Assembly (NCBI GenBank): GCA_018806915.1
Contig: JAGKQI010000062.1
Span: 310,001-374,000 of the forward strand
Direction of reading: 5' to 3'
DNA length: 64,000 nucleotides
Source: Phytophthora colocasiae
Lineage: Eukaryota; Oomycota; Peronosporomycetes; Peronosporales; Peronosporaceae
Both the position numbers and the translations under genes were made by a program. Positions 20,310 to 30,512 of this stretch are shown one piece after another. The stretch's first letter is position 1, and each line of letters opens with the position of its first letter. A model generated the notes under the pieces. That model was not told where the DNA came from, did not search any database, and saw only the letters and a program-made list of their open reading frames with translations.

Positions 20310-20765
20310 GTTGATGATTCTCTCAAATCTTGATGAGTGGAAGGGCTTCTATTGAGGTCAATTGGAATGGACCAATCAAAGGATCGATTTCAGTTGAAGG
20401 CATTTGCATAAAGATACTTGACCTAAAGTTAACTTTAAATACTTTTTGTAGAACACTTACCCTATCAAGTTGCACCGGAAATGCATCAAGTGTATTTAAA
20501 AACAAGGGAGGTTGGGCAACCAAGTATAGCATTACCAGGAATAGGAGTGATCTACATGTAACTCCGTCCGGTGGTTGTTTGCTCTGTAAATGAGACCGCA
20601 CGCCACAGTCTGTGCGGTCCCAGGCATCACGAAAAACGGACCAACAAAACTGCTAACGGAAGGAGAAGAAAAAAAGGAAGACCTTACCTGTTGCTCTTCT
20701 TCTCCTTCACTTTGCAAACTCCCAGCTAGCCAACAACCAACTTTCTCCAAACTCTTTAATTCAGG
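20310..20765. other. intergenic region, likely shared promoter
   Basis: It lies between divergent genes. The part from about 20590 (CACGCCACAGTCTGTGCGGT) to 20765 is similar to the upstream region of the paralogous gene at 29058-30512, where the same block lies near 30663-30690 on the opposite strand. Promoter or 5' UTR sequence was thus duplicated with the gene. Confidence 0.6.
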
Positions 20766-21962
20766 ATGCTGAAATCCGCACCAAGTCAGAAGGGCAACAA
20801 GACCACCGGTAAGGGTGACAAGAACGCTGCTACGGGAGACGCACCGGTGAAACCCGTCTCTGGAAAGGCAAACGCAGCGGCGACAAAGGCAACGAAAGCC
20901 GAAGCAACCGTCCCAGCTGCTCCGACGCGTGACGTTCAATCGGCAGGTAAAAACGCCAACAAGAACAGCAACGTTAAGGCCAACGCCGCCCCCGCCAAGA
21001 CCAACTCTACCCCCACCAAGGCAGCAAACACTTCTCAAAACTCCAAGGCAAACACGAGCAAGGCTGCTAACAAGACCCCTAACAAGGGTAATGCACCCAC
21101 GGACGCAAACTCTCGTCAGATCCATGTAGGTGTGGCCTTCCTGCTGCGTCTGGTACTAGACCTGGCCCCGGAGACACGGGCTTCGTGTCAACTTCTTCGT
21201 GAGATCCTTAGCCACGAGAGAACTGGTCGTCTGGTGCTGACCTCGACGAACAAAGGTCTACAGCCTGCATTTAGAGCTGTCGCGTCGGACTGGACTGCGT
21301 TCCGCGAGGACCAGCTTCAGCAGATGGCACGACAGACTCAATCGGACAAGTTCCAGGAGGCCATGGAGCAGCTGTGTGGGGAGTACCTGTACGACGCCAT
21401 CCGCACACAGTTGAAGGAGGTTGGTGGTGCATCAGTGTGGGAAACTTCCAAGGACAAGCCGGCACTGCAGGCGAAGAACCTTCGTTCACGATCGGGTTCC
21501 GCTAATCAGAGTGTGAAGCCGCATAAACCGAAGCAGCAGCAGCAGACTGCGAAGAAGAGCGGACCTCAGGTGCAGAGTGTCAAGAAGAATATCCCTGAGA
21601 AGGTTGGACAAGTTCCACCTCCTGCACCGGTGACTGCAAAGTCTGCCACTGCTAAGAAGGAGACTGCTCCGGTCAAGAAGGAAGCTACCCCGGTTAAGAA
21701 GGATGCTACCCCCGTTAAGAAGGACGCGGCTCCAGTAAAGAAGGATGCAGCTCCAGTTAAGAAGGACGCAGCTCCAGTCAAGAAGGAGATCAAGAAGGAG
21801 GCTGCTCAGAAGAACAAGGGACAGAACCCTGCTTCGGAGAAAAACGCTGCTCCCGTGAAGAATGCCACTCCTGCCAAAAATGCCCCAGCGAAGAACGTGA
21901 CGGCCGGTTCGATCGTCAACAATGCTCAAGGTGGTCGTGCGACCGTCTCGAAGGCCAAGTAG
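20766..21962 (+). CDS. Lys/Ala-rich protein, paralog 1 of 3 (398 aa)
   Basis: An intact ORF. The N-terminus (1-120) is Lys/Ala/Asn/Thr-rich and disordered. A conserved core (about 118-245) contains RLVLDLAPETRASCQLLREIL and EQLCGEYLYDAIRTQLKEVGGASVWE. A basic C-terminal tail contains PVKKxAA heptads (about 299-340), like linker-histone or ribosome-associated tails. It is clearly related to the gene at 29058-30512 but lacks about 130 residues of that protein's core (the QIRKTDCDRF to ARRDGLGEMD region). No known domain is recognised. Its promoter block is shared with the paralog. A role in nucleic-acid binding is only a guess from composition. Confidence 0.75.
   Translation: MLKSAPSQKGNKTTGKGDKNAATGDAPVKPVSGKANAAATKATKAEATVPAAPTRDVQSAGKNANKNSNVKANAAPAKTNSTPTKAANTSQNSKANTSKAANKTPNKGNAPTDANSRQIHVGVAFLLRLVLDLAPETRASCQLLREILSHERTGRLVLTSTNKGLQPAFRAVASDWTAFREDQLQQMARQTQSDKFQEAMEQLCGEYLYDAIRTQLKEVGGASVWETSKDKPALQAKNLRSRSGSANQSVKPHKPKQQQQTAKKSGPQVQSVKKNIPEKVGQVPPPAPVTAKSATAKKETAPVKKEATPVKKDATPVKKDAAPVKKDAAPVKKDAAPVKKEIKKEAAQKNKGQNPASEKNAAPVKNATPAKNAPAKNVTAGSIVNNAQGGRATVSKAK
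21661..21789 (+). repeat. 21-bp in-frame minisatellite (PVKK heptads)
   Basis: About six units of seven codons encode variants of PVKKDAA. Units differ mostly at synonymous or A/T/E-type positions. Confidence 0.8.
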
Positions 21963-22347
21963 GTTCGCCCCTTTGGGTTTCATTGCGCGACTCTAGATTG
22001 AAACTTATCGGCTAAGTAATATAAAACACACAAACTTTGCATCCGATACTTATACGTTTCAAGGTGCAGACCTAGGCCGAGAACTTGAGTCAGTGGAATA
22101 CCAAGGACCGGCACCTCTTCTAGGCGGACAGAGCGTATACAACTTCGTAACTGTCCAAGCTTGACGAAGTTGCTTAACCGGTTCCTAGCTTGGTACAACT
22201 GCTTCTTCTAAATGTTACGGAACATATTTGGGTGGAACTTGCTATAGTCGAAAATCACCATGCACATGCAGCTGGGGCTACCGTTAGAGAGAATTGGTTG
22301 ATTCATTTATCCTTTTGCCTCAAGATACACACTCAACCAGTGACTGG
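21963..22347. other. intergenic region
   Basis: No gene seen. It contains the 3' end of the Lys/Ala-rich gene and the 5' region of the interrupted membrane-protein gene. ATGs at 22190 and 22294 precede the preferred start at 22348. Confidence 0.5.
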
Positions 22348-23452
22348 ATGGATTACCCTACGAGATCTCATGTTTCACTTGATACACCTCCTACTCCTCG
22401 ACCATGTTCTGTTGATTTCTTTGCAGCACGGGAGTACCCATTGGACATCTCTGTTCGAACTGTTCGAGTGCTTTGTGCGACGATCGTTGTAGTCCTGGCC
22501 ATCGTATGGATTGTTGTCGTGTTCACCTATATGGACATCGAACTTACGTCATTCAATTCAGATGAGAAGAACGAAGAACAACGCAAGGATCTGCTCGACT
22601 ACTACAACACTTTGTCCGGTGGTATCGCCAATGCCATCAGTAAAATTGTGGAATTGATACTCGAAGGGCTGGTTGCCGTCGGAACATTCACTTTTTACGA
22701 CTATAAGCATTGGTACAGCCGCTATTCCACTGCACTTGCAACTGTCGCGCTTGGTTACTTGATAAGCAGTGGCTTGAGTGCACTCAACGTTCAGGTGAAG
22801 TTACGATACAGATGAACTCCAATGATTTGGCCTTACCTGTTCTGACAAACGCTACAGTGGCTGTAGATGGCATACTTGACTCGGCGTGGAACAAATCTTT
22901 CTCTGAGACAACCAAGGGGAACCCTGTGTTGAACACGGTCTTCCGATCGTTTATTCTCCCTTTCGATGTTTCTAGTGACGGGATTTGTACATCGACTGAC
23001 TACAGGTATCCTGAGGCTTCTGTCAGTTTTGGATATCCTAGTCGCTCTTGGCACGCAAAAGCTACTTTAAAAATTTCTGACGCCGAAAAGGCAGTACAGT
23101 TCAACTTGAACACTGATCTGGATAACTTGGATAACGAGGAACTACCGATGGACGAGAATATTGCGATTGATTTACTTGTGGATATGCTAGAACTTGGCTG
23201 GAGTTGGGTTCGTGATCCGATTGAAATGGATAATTACTTCTTTAACAATCTAAAATATGAAGAGGCACTCGACCGGAAATTTAGAGAAGACACCAGTGCA
23301 ACGAGTTTCAGTATAGCAGAAGTCGCTAATCTGACAAAGGAAACGCGAGGGGGAGATAACTTTTTGCAAGCGTCTACACGGCTACTACGATCAGCTTTGT
23401 ATTTTACCAAGGAGGAGACAAGTTCACTGACGATAGACACCTCTACTGTTAA
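22348..23452 (+). pseudogene. membrane protein gene, 5' part, interrupted by piggyBac
   Basis: From ATG 22348 the frame encodes a proline-rich N-terminus, a clear membrane helix (LCATIVVVLAIVWIVVVFTYM, starting near 22476) and a helical region with a second hydrophobic stretch (ALATVALGYLISSG). The frame stops at 22815, but the protein continues in another frame (GEVTIQMNSNDLALPVLTN...), so there is a one-base indel near 22720-22800. An extracytoplasmic-looking domain follows until the transposon enters at 23453 within SLTIDTSTV. The family is unknown to me. The 3' part is at 27488-28724. Confidence 0.7.
23449..23452. repeat. TTAA target-site duplication, left
   Basis: TTAA directly abuts the left terminal repeat. 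It matches 27488-27491, as expected for piggyBac integration. Confidence 0.9.
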
Positions 23453-23465
23453 CCCCCTGGTTCCC
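23453..23465 (+). repeat. piggyBac left terminal inverted repeat
   Basis: CCCCCTGGTTCCC. The reverse complement of the right end is CCCCTGGTTCCC. Confidence 0.88.
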
Positions 23466-23495
23466 GACGTCATAACTTACGCCATAGCTAATCCG

Positions 23496-23518
23496 CTATG
23501 TCGTAAGTTACGACATAG
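23496..23518. repeat. subterminal palindrome, left
   Basis: Arms CTATGTCGTAA and TTACGACATAG (11 bp, perfect) surround a single G. It pairs in design with 27417-27439 at the other end of the element. Confidence 0.85.
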
Positions 23519-23719
23519 TGGGTGTGACAATAGAAAATGTGCTTGACAATACTTTATTCAAGATAAATCCACGGATATAAGTTGCGAGAGACTAAGTGGA
23601 CATTGAACAGAAACCGAACAGGGTTAGGTTGTGGGAATGAGATACGGACTCAACGGGAAGTGTGACATGCAGACCAGATACTAACAACCAACCATGCCTG
23701 TCATTCTGGAATTTGCCTG

Positions 23720-26546
23720 ATGGCACGCATTCGCACGACGCAGCGTGGAAAGATGGCCGCAGTGGCTGCAGCAGCAAGGGACATCGATTTTCGACACCTG
23801 TGGAGGCAACTACGGGGTGTTGGCTGGACAGCGAAGCGTCCAACTGGTATTGAAACTGAGTGGAGGTACGTGACTCCAGACGGCTCTGAGGTGTTCGCCG
23901 GAGAAGATGCAGTCGTCGTACATGCGCTTGAGTCTGGATTATTGATAGATGACGAACTTGAAGAGCAGAAAGTTGAGCACAACGCCAGCACCCCGACAGA
24001 AGAAGCCGAGGACAGCGGTGTCCGAGCCTCGCAGATTGATACTACCGCACAGCTATCTCAAGGGACTCTGGACGATCTATTTGGAACGGAGAGTGACTCA
24101 GACGTTGCTCTCTCGCAGGCTGCAGTGCCACGTGCGTTTGGTTTATCCACTGAGGATCTTGAGGTTGCTGGATCGCAGCGTGAAGCAGCTGCGAACCTCC
24201 AGCTGCTCTCGGAAGCTTCTGGCGTTGAGAGTGAGACTGAGGCTACCGATGACCATGCTAGTACACCTGGACCTGTGCTCCGACCACGCACCAGCGTCAA
24301 AACGGACGTAAATTTTATTTCGGAGGACGAAAATTTGAACTCTTACGAGAGTTTCAGTTCTGGAGAGAGCGACATCGGAGGTATTGAGGACACCGGCGAT
24401 GATGCCATAGCAGACACACCAAGCGATGACGATGTTTTGACTGACGACGATGCTCCGCACATGGACAACTCATTTGTCGAGTCACTATTGATAGGAGAAG
24501 GCGGCCTCAACAAAAAGGCGTTGGAAGCTCGATCGAGTGCTCTACGAGCAACTAAGTGGACCCCCGTATCTTCCCAGTTTGAGGAGGCGTCGACTGCGTA
24601 CCCGGGTATGAGTGGAGAAGAGGCTCAACCTGTGCAGGAGCTGCGAAGTGTTTGTCACTCGCCACTCCTAACGCTATTCTACTTTATGCCCAAGTCTCTT
24701 TGGGTGGCGATCAATGTTGAGACGAATCGGTACTGTAATCAACAAATAATGAAACGAGCCCGTGCTATTCACGCCAAGCAGAGCGACCGGACGGCGGAAA
24801 GCGTAGCGCAGATTCGACGCCGCCTATTAGCAAAACCGGCGTATCAGACACACGAGATCCTTCAAGTGCTGGGGCTACTCGTCGCGCGGATGCTCTGTCC
24901 GCAAAATCGACGCTTTGCGGCGCATTGGTCCATGACGGAGGACGGAGCAGTTCCAGCCGGAACATTCGGTCGCTTCATGGGGAGAAACCGGTGTCAGGAC
25001 ATTCTCCGTGACCTTCATTTTGTGGATAACGAGGGCGAGCGCTCACGTGACAAGCTGTGGAAACTTCGGCCGATTGTGAACAAACTCCAGGAGCGTTTCT
25101 TGGCAGGCTGGACTCTTCCAGCAGTATTTTCGTTCGACGAGGGAGTTCTACCGTCCACTTCGAGGAGAAATACAACGAGAATGTTCATGCCGGATAAGCC
25201 TCATCGCTACGGCTCAAAAATGTTTATGGTCTGTGATGCTAGAACTGCGTATTGCCACAGGTACTGTATTTACATTTTTTTAATTTATGTCATAACTTAT
25301 GGTCTGTGGTCTCAATGCTAACAATCTATGTCGTAACTTGCTAGATTCGAGATGTACGCAGGGAAACGACACGGTGGTGACGCTGGAGACACTTCATTTG
25401 ATCATAAGACGGGTGCTGCCGCCGTCGTACGGAACCTGAAGATCGTCCTTACCGAGAATCGCCGCCGCACATGGCACTTGGTCGTGATTGACCGGTTTTA
25501 CTCTTCGGTTCTGCTTGCGATTGAGCTGCTGGGGATGAGCGTGTATGTACTGGGGACGATCATGACAGATAGATTGGGGTACGACAAGAACGTCAAAGCA
25601 ACACGCAAAACACGTCCAGAAAGTATCCCGCGTGGTGCATTCACGTTTTCCCGCTGTGCTGATATCCCTGCCATGGTAGCCTACCACTGGTGGGATAGCA
25701 AGCCCGTACACTACTTGTGTACAGGGTCTGTGATGTCTGAATCTACCATCAACAGAAACTTGAAGCAAGTGGGGCCTATCACGGTGTCATGTCCTGCGGC
25801 TGTTACGGATTACCAGCGCTGGATGGGGGGAGTTGATGTGCACGATCAACTCCGTCTCCAGAAAATTCTCGTTGCAGACTTCTACCAAGTTCCAGAAGTA
25901 TTACATGAGCTTGTTCCTTGGCCTAGTGGACCTGGCATGCGTGAACGCTTTTCTTTCTCATAAAGAAACTGCCCGTCTTGCTGGGACTCAAGCGATGACT
26001 CGTGGAGACTGGTACTGCGTCCTGCAGAATCAACTGCTTCAGTTGAAAGCTGAAGACTTTGCAGGTGTCATGGTGACACCACCATCGCATTGCCAAAAGC
26101 GCAAACGTGCACCAGTGCGACTTGCGCACCAAGTTGAACAGTCCGAGGACTGGGTAACGGTTAGTGGGGTACAGAAGCGTCGCCAGAGATCCTGTAAGGT
26201 ATGTGCCCTACTTAGAACAAACAAGAAGAAGAAGTCATTCGCTACAACGTTTTACTGTGAACGTTGCTCCGTGGACAACGCGAAGTGCTGGTTGTGCAAC
26301 AAGATTAGGCACACCTACCGGGGCGAAGCGAAGACCTGCTTCGCTATCTGGCACGAAGAGTTTGAGTGCGGTCAGGCGATTCCTGGGACGCTTGGCAAAA
26401 AGGTTGTTCTGCGGCGTCCCGGACAAAAAGCTGGATTGCGGAAGAAGACTCGGCGAGAGTTGCAGCTGCACAATGGAGACGCAGACGACGAGGGAGCGGG
26501 AAACGACGAGGGAGCGGGAAACGACAAGGGTAGTGACCAGCAGTAA
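23720..26546 (+). pseudogene. piggyBac transposase, one intron, one frameshift
   Basis: Exon 1 is 23720-25260. The intron is 25261-25344 (GTACTG...TTGCTAG, 84 nt, phase 2, containing a stop). Exon 2 runs from 25345. The N-terminus is acidic and disordered (about 1-290). The catalytic core follows, with the three Asp positions of piggyBac apparent in FSFDEGVLPS, VVIDRFYSSVLLAIELLG and WMGGVDVHDQLRLQK. The frame breaks at the A4 run at 25862-25865; the continuation FSLQTSTKFQKYYMSLFLGL is one base off. The tail has a Cys/His-rich zinc-binding region (FYCERCSVDNAKCWLCNKIRHTY) and then DDEGAGN repeats. With the frameshift, no complete transposase is made unless the extra base is a sequencing error. 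Confidence 0.85.
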
Positions 26547-26882
26547 GTTGCACGTCGTAGGGTGGGCGCCAGCAGCGATGAGTGGCTTTTATTGAATTGA
26601 AATGCACTTTTTGCGGATTTGTTGCATGTGTTGTTTCGTCTTTTTCCTTGTCAGGCGTCTTTTCTTTTTGAAGACGGAGTCAGTTACGACATCGAGGAGC
26701 TGCCAAACAATGGCATGGCGTATAACTTACGACATCGATAGGAAAACCTGTTGAGACTTTATACACCGATCGACAGAATGCAGCGTCCATATAAAAAGGG
26801 CGCCTGTGATATAAAATTGTGTGCACATTTTGTTATCAACCAATCAAATTGCCCGATGCAGCGTTCAATCGCTAAAATAAAA

Positions 26883-26939
26883 CTCCACCAGCCACTCGAT
26901 AAAACGGAGGTCTCCACCAGCCACTCGATAAAATGGAGG
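26883..26939. repeat. 28-bp unit repeated twice in the piggyBac 3' region
   Basis: Two copies (26883-26910 and 26912-26939) of a unit containing CCACCAGCCACTCGATAAAA differ at one base. They lie in the non-coding part of the element. Confidence 0.8.
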
Positions 26940-27416
26940 AAGCGGACGAGGAGTCCTCGCAGCCCCCACCACCCGCGACAGTATTGCAGGAAGCAAAGGA
27001 GGTTGCCACACACAGGCCTCCTTGACGAGGTGTACGCGCCAGCCAAACAACGCCGCATGCACTACACAATACAAGAAAAACGACGTGTCCTTTTAAGCTA
27101 TAGAGGGGCTAAGCCAACGCAAAGCTACGCAAGAGCAACAGCTACTGCTACGACGGCGAAAGGAGAGCGCTTGGCTACGATAAAGCGTGCCATTTCAGCC
27201 TGGGAATCCATTAAACCGTCACTAGTGCAATTTTTAATGCAAAATACAGCTGCTCTCTATCTTTTACCAAAATCGATATTAATTCGCTCTCACATAACCA
27301 GTCTACACGCGCCGAACAGACTTTGCACCTGCGGGAAAGTGGTCGTTGCATTCTGTCGATCGGTGTAGCGCTTCCCGCAGGTGTCTATGCACGACATACA
27401 AAAATCAAGTGGTCTA

Positions 27417-27439
27417 CTACGTCATAAGTTATGACGTAG
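27417..27439. repeat. subterminal palindrome, right
   Basis: Arms CTACGTCATAA and TTATGACGTAG (11 bp, perfect) surround a single G. This is the same design as the left palindrome with compensated base changes. Confidence 0.85.
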
Positions 27440-27475
27440 GAGTACCGTAACTAACGTGTTTGGGGCCAAAATTCC

Positions 27476-27487
27476 GGGAACCAGGGG
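27476..27487 (-). repeat. piggyBac right terminal inverted repeat
   Basis: GGGAACCAGGGG, inverse of the left end. Confidence 0.88.
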
Positions 27488-28724
27488 TTAAGTATTCTCA
27501 GACGCCAATCTCTGATGTAGTAGTTTTTGACAGTCTGACATTGGAATTGTCGTTTCCAGTCAACTTGTCATTCTCTTCTATCTATGAATGCAGTAGGAAC
27601 GGCTGCTGGAACAAAATACCCTTAGAGGGCGAAGGTTTTAACCAACACGTCCGTGCTTACGGGCAATGTTTGAACAAGGATGGCACTGAAGAAACCAGAA
27701 TTTATCGTGAAAATGACGATTATTCTATCAATAATACTTCCTGCGTTGGTATGTCAAATTCGTCCATACGAGTTTTTAGTGGTGGGAGGCGGATGGCTGG
27801 TGACACGTTGATATTCGACGCTCCAGAAAGCCTCGATTTCGGTGGTGTTACGGCGACACAGGCTCGACAAATATACTCTGTGACGATGGGCCGCTTGTCA
27901 TGGCGACTGCAAGATTTATCAACGCCTATGATGCACAATGCTCTGCTGGATCGTGCCAAGGAGTCTGGGCAATCGTGGACTCGTCTGAAGCTGGTACATC
28001 GCACTTACTTTTAGGTGAATCTGGGATCCCTCTTCAGCAGCTACAATATGGCCCTATATCCGCTGCGGGGTATGGAAACTTTTGGACTTATCTAGTTCAA
28101 GTTGTCGATCCTCGGGACTGGATGGTAGACGCAGTGTTGCCCCGAATGTTCGATCATATCGATAAAAAGACAGACAACTTAAAAAGACTTGAAGGACAGC
28201 AATGCAGTAAAGAAAATGAGCTAGCTATCGACCGAGCGTTGAAGAACCACATTTACATCGAGGACAGTCACCAAGCTGCTTGTATCGGTGCTTTTCATTT
28301 TCTGTTTCAGAGCGCAGTAGAGCATCAACCACTGGACTTCTCGGAATTGGTCGTGCAGCAAGGAAGCTCATCTTCAACACCCAGGCTCCAATTCAGCGGT
28401 AATATCTACCAAATGACCGTCCGCGCTTCGATACCGTTGATCAGTATGCTGTTGTCCGTGCTAGGATGCGTGATTCTTCTCGTGGTTGGAGTAACTAGTG
28501 TTTATTATCGTATTCGATCTACGGATAGAATTCGAGACCTGACCGATGCACGGGCAGTCGCAGAGGCAATGATCAACAGCATCAAGTTTCCGCCATGGTT
28601 GCTACAGTTTACCATGGAGCATCAGCAGGAGTCGATACCACTCGAACATGTCCAGATTAAGAGCGTGGAGTTGATGCAAGACAACAAACGGATCTGTGAA
28701 GGAATCAACAGCGAGATCGGTTAG
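27488..28724 (+). pseudogene. membrane protein gene, 3' part, after piggyBac
   Basis: It begins with the right TTAA (27488-27491). Reading GTT AAG across a restored junction continues STV into KYSQTPISDVVVFDSLTL. An extracytoplasmic-type region with several Cys (YECSRNGCWNKI, CLNKDGT) follows. Near 27893-27900 the frame changes: RLSW must be joined to ATARFINAYDAQC, so one base is missing there. The C-terminal part has a membrane helix (MLLSVLGCVILLVVGVTSVYY) and a short cytosolic tail, stopping at 28724. With two frameshifts plus an insertion, the gene is dead in this haplotype. Confidence 0.7.
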
Positions 28725-29057
28725 AGTTTTCAGGCCTACCAAAGCCGCTCCGGCGAAGGAGGGTGTGACTGGTGCGATCGTGAAGGATATTCTGCTTGTT
28801 GCACGCTTGCTTCTCCATAGAAATCGACTCTTGATTGTAAATTATCGGGTAACAATGGATGGAGTTTCAACCTGATGTTACATTTTAATGGAAAAGTCTG
28901 CAACTAGCCACCCCTGCGCTCCCGAGAATGCAACTTTATCCCGGCTTCATGTGGCAAGTTTTTATATTATTTTGGTCGATAATTTGTGATCTAGAGTTAG
29001 GCAGGTCGCTCTTTCATAGCGACTGACGTGCACAATGCGTGAATGCCTAGAAGGACC
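28725..29057. other. intergenic region between convergent genes
   Basis: AT-rich in part. It contains the 3' ends of two convergent genes and no ORF of interest. Confidence 0.6.
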
Positions 29058-30512
29058 CTATTTGGCTTCCGACACAGTCGCACGACCGTCGCGAGCATTG
29101 TTCACGATCGCACCAGCCGTCACGTTCTTCACTGGGGTGGCATTTTTGCCAGGGGTACCATTCTTGCCATTTTTCTCCAAAGCTGGGTTCTTCGCTTGTT
29201 GGCCCTTATCCTTTGGAGCTCCATCCTTTTTGGTCGGCATAGCCTCCTTCTTAACCGAAGCTGCCTCCTTCTTAACCGAAGCTGCCTCCTTCTTAACCGA
29301 AGCTGCTTCCTTCTTAACCGAAGCTGCTTCCTTCTTGATCGGGGCAGATTCCTTCTTGGTCGGAACTGCCTCCTTCTTAGCGGTGGCAGACTTCGCAATC
29401 ACTGGTGCAGGGGGAGGAAGCGGCGCAAACTTCTCAATTTCCACCGGCAGATTCTTCTTGACGCTCTTCACCTGAGGTCCGTTCTTCTTAGCTGTCTGTT
29501 GTTGCTTCTGGCCGCCATTATTCTTCTGCGACTTTACGTTCTTGTCAGCAGACCCCGAGCGTGGACGCAGGTTCTTCGCCTGCAGTGCCGGTTTGTCTTT
29601 CTTAGCCTCCCACACAGACGCACCACCAACCTGCTTCAGTTGCGTGCGGACAGCGTCGTACAAGTGCTCTCCACCGAGTTGTTGCATGGTCTCCTGAAAC
29701 TTGTCCGATTGAGCCTGCTTTGCCATTTGACGGAGCTGGTCCTGTTTAAGCACAGCCCAGTCGTCCGAGTCCGACGCGACAGCTTCGGACTCTGACTGCA
29801 GCCCCTTGTTTGACGGGGTCAACGCAAGACGGTCGTGTTCCTCGTGGATCAGGATCTCACGCAGGACCTCGCACGTGGCACGCTTCTCCGGCGCCAGACC
29901 CAACACAAGTTGCAGCAGGAAGTTAACCCCCACGTTATGCGGTGCATGTTGCTTCGAGCGTAGACCATTCGTTCCGAAGCGAGAGCCAACGACGTAGTCC
30001 ATCTCGCCTAGACCGTCCCGACGAGCTAACTCCTGTTCTCCATACTTGTTGAGTGCAGCCGAAACGATGAGCAGAGCCAGCAAAGCTGACGGAGTTTCCT
30101 GAATCTCCTCGATGCTCGCAAGTGCCTTCGGGTTGACAACGCCTCGTAGCCATTGGGTCACCTGTTCCTGTTTAACGATGGTCTTACTGTTGATCACACT
30201 GGCCGTGGCCGTATCGTTCGCCATGTAGAAGTTGTGGAACTTCTGAAAGCGATCACAGTCGGTTTTACGGATCTGACGGGCACGCTGCACATTTGCAGGG
30301 GTCAATTCCGTGAGTGAAATTGTCTGGGTAGAGTTCTTGGCGTTAACGTTTTTCGCGTTTGCCTTGGTGCTTTTTCCTGGCGAAACCTCACGTGTCGGGG
30401 CTGCTGGGACTTCGGCTTTTACTGCCTGTGCCGCGTTTGCTTTTCCGGATGGCTTCGCCGGTGCGTCTCCTGTCGAGGTGTTGGTCTTTTGACGCGATGC
30501 GGATTTCGTCAT
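29058..30512 (-). CDS. Lys/Ala-rich protein, paralog 2 of 3 (484 aa)
   Basis: An intact ORF and the longest version of this family in the window. After a short disordered basic N-terminus, an ordered, mostly helical core spans about 60-335: QRARQIRKTDCDRFQKFHNFY, VTQWLRGVVNPKALASIE, LLALLIVSAALNKYGEQELA, LVLGLAPEKRATCEVLREIL and LGGEHLYDAVRTQLKQVGG. The tail is Lys/Ala/Pro-rich with EAASVKK heptads (about 408-436). It shares core and promoter block with 20766-21962, which lies in opposite orientation about 8 kb away, and the core is shared with the gene at 36392. No known domain is recognised. Confidence 0.78.
   Translation of the reverse strand: MTKSASRQKTNTSTGDAPAKPSGKANAAQAVKAEVPAAPTREVSPGKSTKANAKNVNAKNSTQTISLTELTPANVQRARQIRKTDCDRFQKFHNFYMANDTATASVINSKTIVKQEQVTQWLRGVVNPKALASIEEIQETPSALLALLIVSAALNKYGEQELARRDGLGEMDYVVGSRFGTNGLRSKQHAPHNVGVNFLLQLVLGLAPEKRATCEVLREILIHEEHDRLALTPSNKGLQSESEAVASDSDDWAVLKQDQLRQMAKQAQSDKFQETMQQLGGEHLYDAVRTQLKQVGGASVWEAKKDKPALQAKNLRPRSGSADKNVKSQKNNGGQKQQQTAKKNGPQVKSVKKNLPVEIEKFAPLPPPAPVIAKSATAKKEAVPTKKESAPIKKEAASVKKEAASVKKEAASVKKEAASVKKEAMPTKKDGAPKDKGQQAKNPALEKNGKNGTPGKNATPVKNVTAGAIVNNARDGRATVSEAK
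29233..29345 (-). repeat. 21-bp in-frame minisatellite (EAASVKK heptads)
   Basis: About five tandem 21-bp units, three nearly identical at the DNA level, encode EAASVKK. The sequence homogeneity suggests recent slippage or unequal exchange. Confidence 0.85.

Larger units (their letters stand above)
23453..27487 (+). mobile_element. piggyBac DNA transposon, 4,035 bp
   Basis: The ends are TTAA followed by CCCCCTGGTTCCC on the left, and GGGAACCAGGGG followed by TTAA on the right; these are inverted repeats of each other apart from one extra C. It encodes a piggyBac-type transposase (23720-26546) with one frameshift. The right 940 bp (26547-27487) is non-coding. Near-identical palindromes occur close to both ends. 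The element sits inside a reading frame of a membrane-protein gene. Confidence 0.92.

Noticed and set aside
20532..21125. A 197-codon minus-strand ORF over the start of the Lys/Ala-rich gene
   Set aside because: It is the antisense shadow of a Lys/Ala-rich reading frame, with Cys/Gly/Val-rich composition and no known motif.
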